A stretch of DNA of 64,000 nt from Chlamydomonas reinhardtii. Lineage: Eukaryota > Chlorophyta > Chlorophyceae > Chlamydomonadales > Chlamydomonadaceae. Where the stretch lies: assembly GCF_000002595.2 (NCBI RefSeq), contig NC_057004.1, forward strand, positions 3,522,086-3,586,085, written 5' to 3'. Under the pieces are notes generated by a model that worked only from the letters and a program-made list of their open reading frames with translations, did no database searches and was not told where the DNA came from. Positions 61,003 through 64,000 of this stretch are shown one piece after another. The position numbers and the translations under genes were made by a program. Every line of letters starts with the position of its first letter. Position 1 is the first letter of the stretch.

Positions 61003-64000
61003 ATGACGGACGCGGTAGGCACGGCAGCGCCCGCCGGGCCCGAGGCACCAGAGGCGGCAGTCACCCCCTCGCCCGCTGCTGTCGAGGCAGCGCACAAGGC
61101 TGCGATAGCGAAGCAGGCAAGCGCGGGGCACCCATGTTGCTTACGTTGGAAGGAACAGAGAGTTTGTGGCGATGGCGCGCATTGACGCAGCGGCTAGGAC
61201 ACGCGTGGGTGGCAACTGGCAACAGAGCACGCCATCTGCCCCGGCCCCTGGCCCAGCTAAACTGGCACCAGACCACGCGGCGGCCCAGCACCATCTGTCT
61301 CTCTCGGGCGCTGCCTCTTACACGGGAGGGCTGACAGTCCTATACATCGGTGGCCGGTGGGCAGCCGGTTTCCTGCAGACACACACATGCCGCACGTGTG
61401 TGTGCGTCCATACCGTACACACCCGCATGAGCACTGCGCGGCAGGAGCCACCACAACAGCCCCGGCCCTCCCCGCCTCCCCGCAGGTTCAGGAGGGCAAG
61501 CGGAAGTTCTACGACCACCTGGAGGACAAGGTGCGTGTCAAGATGCCAACGGGCGCACGCGCTGCGGGGGAAAACATTTCGCAAGACAGAGCTTATGAAC
61601 CTGTGTGTGCGCGTGCACGCCAGTGACGCAGGGTGCTGGCAGGGCACGTGACCCCCTCGGGGTCCCCGAGCACAGTCACTGTCACCGCCGGCACTGACAC
61701 GCAACCCCTCAAACCCCATCCCCACTCCGCTGGTCGCTGGGGCTCCGCCCAGGTCCTGGACTACTTTCACAACAGCCCCGTCAACATCGAGGCGTGCGTC
61801 AGCACCTGCGTCAAGGTGGGTTCCGCTGGATATGAGGGCTGGAGGGTATGGCGGGCTGAAGGGGCTGGGATAGTTAGGGCTGGATAGTTAGGGCTGGATA
61901 GTTAGGGTTGGATACTTTGGACTGGGGCTGGGACCGGGGCTGGGACCGGGGCTGGGACTTGGACTAGGACTGGGACTGGGACTAGGACTAGGACTGGGAC
62001 TGGGACTGGGACTGGGGCTGGGGCTGGGGCTGGGGCTGGGGCTGGGGTTGGACGGCCCGCTGGCGGGGAAGTGCAGGGCGCTGGTGGGAAGTGCAGGGCA
62101 CGGGCGGACAGACGCCTACCGCCTGGTTGGCTGCGCAGATGTGGTGGACTGTGTCGGCACCCGGGGACCAGGGAAATGCTGGCGGTGTGGGCTGGACTAG
62201 ACGTCGGCTGAGGCTGCACCGCAGTGCTACCCGCCGCCGGCTGAGTATCTGCACGCGTTCCGGCCCTTCCTTGCAGATCTTTAGCAATGTGGTGCACAAC
62301 CCAACTGAGGAGAAGTTCCGAAAAGTGAGACGGGCACCGGCCGGTGCGAGTGTCAGGGTTGGTAAGCCGCCGGAAACTGCGGGGTAGCCGGTAGCTGGGA
62401 GCCACTTGCCCTGTACTGCATCAAGCCTGGGCGGCGGCAAAACCCGCGTGTGTGTTTGCTACTGTTCCAGCCTCCGCAATGACCATCCGTGTCCCCGCTG
62501 TGTCCGCCTGCAGGTCAAGGCCGCCAGCAACACACTGCGCGGCACGGTGGGGCTGATCAAGGGCGGCGAGGACCTGCTGCTGCTGGCGGGATGGGTGCCC
62601 AAGGTACGGCGCGGCAGGGGTGTGGCAGGGGGGATTACGTGCCCGAGCCCTGCGAATCATCATCTGAAAGCCTTACTGGGGGGGGCAGGGGCGGCAAAGA
62701 AAGCGCAGAGAGGGCGCAGGGGGTGAGGGTGGGGTGGGAGGAGTGGCTGCTGGGCTGGGTGGGAAGGGCTACGCAAGGGCTGGCAGCAAGGACCTTGGCG
62801 CGCGGCTCTGGAGGATGGCATGCAGGGTAGAGTGCAGGTTGGAGTGCAGGATGGAACGAGCCGCTGGGACCCAGTGCCGGTGCCGTCCTCCCGGGCGCAA
62901 CTTGCCGTGCTCACGGCTACACCCTCGCTGCCCTCCACCCCTTGCTGCCTCTTACCCCGCCCCGCCCAACCCACTCCGCCCTGCCCGCCCCACCTGCCCC
63001 ACCCGAACCGCCCCGACCTGTGCAGGTGGTGGATATGGAGAAGTACTGGGTGTTTGATGCGCCCGTGGACAGCGTGCGCTGGGGGTGAGTGGGTCAGCCA
63101 GTCAGTCAGTCAGCGGCAGGGTGGGCAAGGCAGCCGCGCGGGTGCTGCGCGCTGGGAGTGGAGATGTGGAATGTGGGCGATGGGTGAGTGCTGCCAGCAG
63201 CCAGCTTCGTTTCTTGCTATCGCACATCCAGCCCGCCGACTTGGGGCCGTAGCAATTGCCTGCACTGCGGGTCCGTCTGCCTCGGACCCGTGGCCGCACG
63301 CGCCCACGCCTTACTTCGCGCCCGCGCCCGCACCATCCATGTCCACCCGCCCCCACCACCCCCACACCCCCACAGGCTGCTCAAGGAGGCGCTGCACCTG
63401 TGTGAGCGGGCGCAGCAGACCGTGCACGAAAAGGCGGAGGTGAGCACCGAGGACGGACTCACACACGCACACACGCAAGCTGACACGCCGGCAAAGGGAC
63501 TGCATGAACGGCCCTTGGCTTTTGAGATCGATGCCGGTCGGGTTACGTTGGATTGCGCCGTGGGTCTGTGCAGTGAGCCAGTGGCCAGAATGCCGCGCAG
63601 CAGTGCCCGCCTAGCTCCCCGCCCCACCCGCGCTAATCGCCCCGTCATCCCTCGCCCTCGCGATGACCGCTGTCGCGCCCCTTGCCCCCCTCCCCCACCT
63701 CCGCAGAAGAAGCGGCGCGAGAAGGAGGACAAGCTGTCCAAGGAGAGCGCGGAGAAGGAGCGCATCCGCCTGGCCATTGAGGAGGACAAGGCGGAGCGCA
63801 AGCTGCGAACAGAGCTGACGCAGGTGCTGCATGGCATCCTTCTGTGCTGCTTGGGGCCGACTCGGGACCCTAAAGGGAGCACGGGTTCAGCTTGGACGCG
63901 TTATGACAGCCCGTCACTCGTGATCTGCTGCTAAGACGCCGCTGTAACCCCGCCCGCCGCTGTGGTCGCAGGCCACTGGGGCGGTGACCGCGTCGCCACT
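61003..64000 (+). CDS. PUB-domain protein, probable p97/CDC48 cofactor (right-truncated)
   Basis: Nine exons are visible: 61003-61116, 61486-61530, 61753-61815, 62277-62324, 62514-62603, 63026-63084, 63376-63439, 63707-63823 and 63972 to the window edge, all in phase. The ATG at 61003 begins [12 protein letters not shown], an Ala/Pro-rich leader. Residues about 54-135 form a PUB (PUG) domain: [20 protein letters not shown], then [37 protein letters not shown] and EKYWVFDAP. The domain binds the C-terminal tail of the AAA ATPase p97/CDC48 in peptide:N-glycanase, UBXN6 and relatives. A highly charged helix follows ([20 protein letters not shown]), likely a coiled coil. Any UBX, UBA or transglutaminase domain that would name the protein lies beyond the edge. 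The first intron uses a GC donor. Confidence 0.8.
61867..62049 (+). repeat. Two adjacent tandem repeats in a PUB-gene intron
   Basis: Three copies of a 14-base unit (TAGTTAGGGCTGGA) at about 61867-61912 are followed from 61919 by a degenerate GGGACT/GGGGCT hexamer array of about 22 units. Both lie in intron 3, 52 bases or more downstream of the donor at 61816. Confidence 0.9.

Overview
The window looks like nuclear DNA of a volvocine green alga, Chlamydomonas reinhardtii or a close relative. The evidence is very high GC coding sequence, many short GT-AG introns, TGTAA-type poly(A) signals downstream of several stops, abundant CA/GT microsatellites inside introns, and long Ala/Gly/Pro/Gln-rich low-complexity stretches in proteins. 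I joined exons by hand from splice-site consensus and reading phase. For eight of the nine complete models built with confidence the summed exon lengths are an exact multiple of three with every phase consistent, and the ninth (the Ala-rich gene) has phase-0 exons throughout.

Layout, left to right: (1) 3' end of an unrecognised Cys-containing gene (+, to 1023). (2) A plant-type tyrosylprotein sulfotransferase-like gene (+, 1453-5952). (3) Beta-ureidopropionase, convergent (-, 7338-10287). (4) A poorly resolved secreted-protein gene (+, about 11296-12897) followed by a Cys-rich ORF. (5) A 1723-residue Gln-rich/parallel beta-helix protein (-, 15494-21120). (6) A 2577-residue TIR-like plus leucine-rich-repeat protein with no visible nucleotide-binding domain (-, 22544-31050). 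(7) An unrecognised 455-residue protein (-, 31912-33863), divergent from (8) a roughly 2130-residue Ala-rich protein with a GFG-repeat C-terminal part (+, 35108-41804). (9) A 1573-residue helical-repeat protein in ten exons (-, 44247-50830). (10) A MATH-BTB adaptor (-, 52068-53555). (11) A plastid-type PHT4/ANTR-like MFS transporter in ten exons (-, 55764-60400). (12) The 5' part of a PUB-domain protein (+, from 61003, running off the right edge).

Nothing suggests an operon or cluster; these are independent nuclear genes with different cellular roles: secretory-pathway sulfation, pyrimidine catabolism, possible immune or NAD-linked signalling, CUL3 ubiquitin ligase adaptor, plastid anion transport, p97/CDC48 cofactor. 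The most interesting items are the TIR-LRR protein, the beta-helix protein, and the way simple repeats sit at intron ends: long (GT)n follows donors and long (CA)n precedes acceptors on the sense strand, and one intron has a 200-bp pyrimidine minisatellite directly at its 3' splice site.

I saw no rRNA genes, CRISPR arrays, intact transposons or viral fossils. One tRNA T-arm/box-B-like hairpin and one pair of short dispersed repeat fragments hint at old mobile-element debris.
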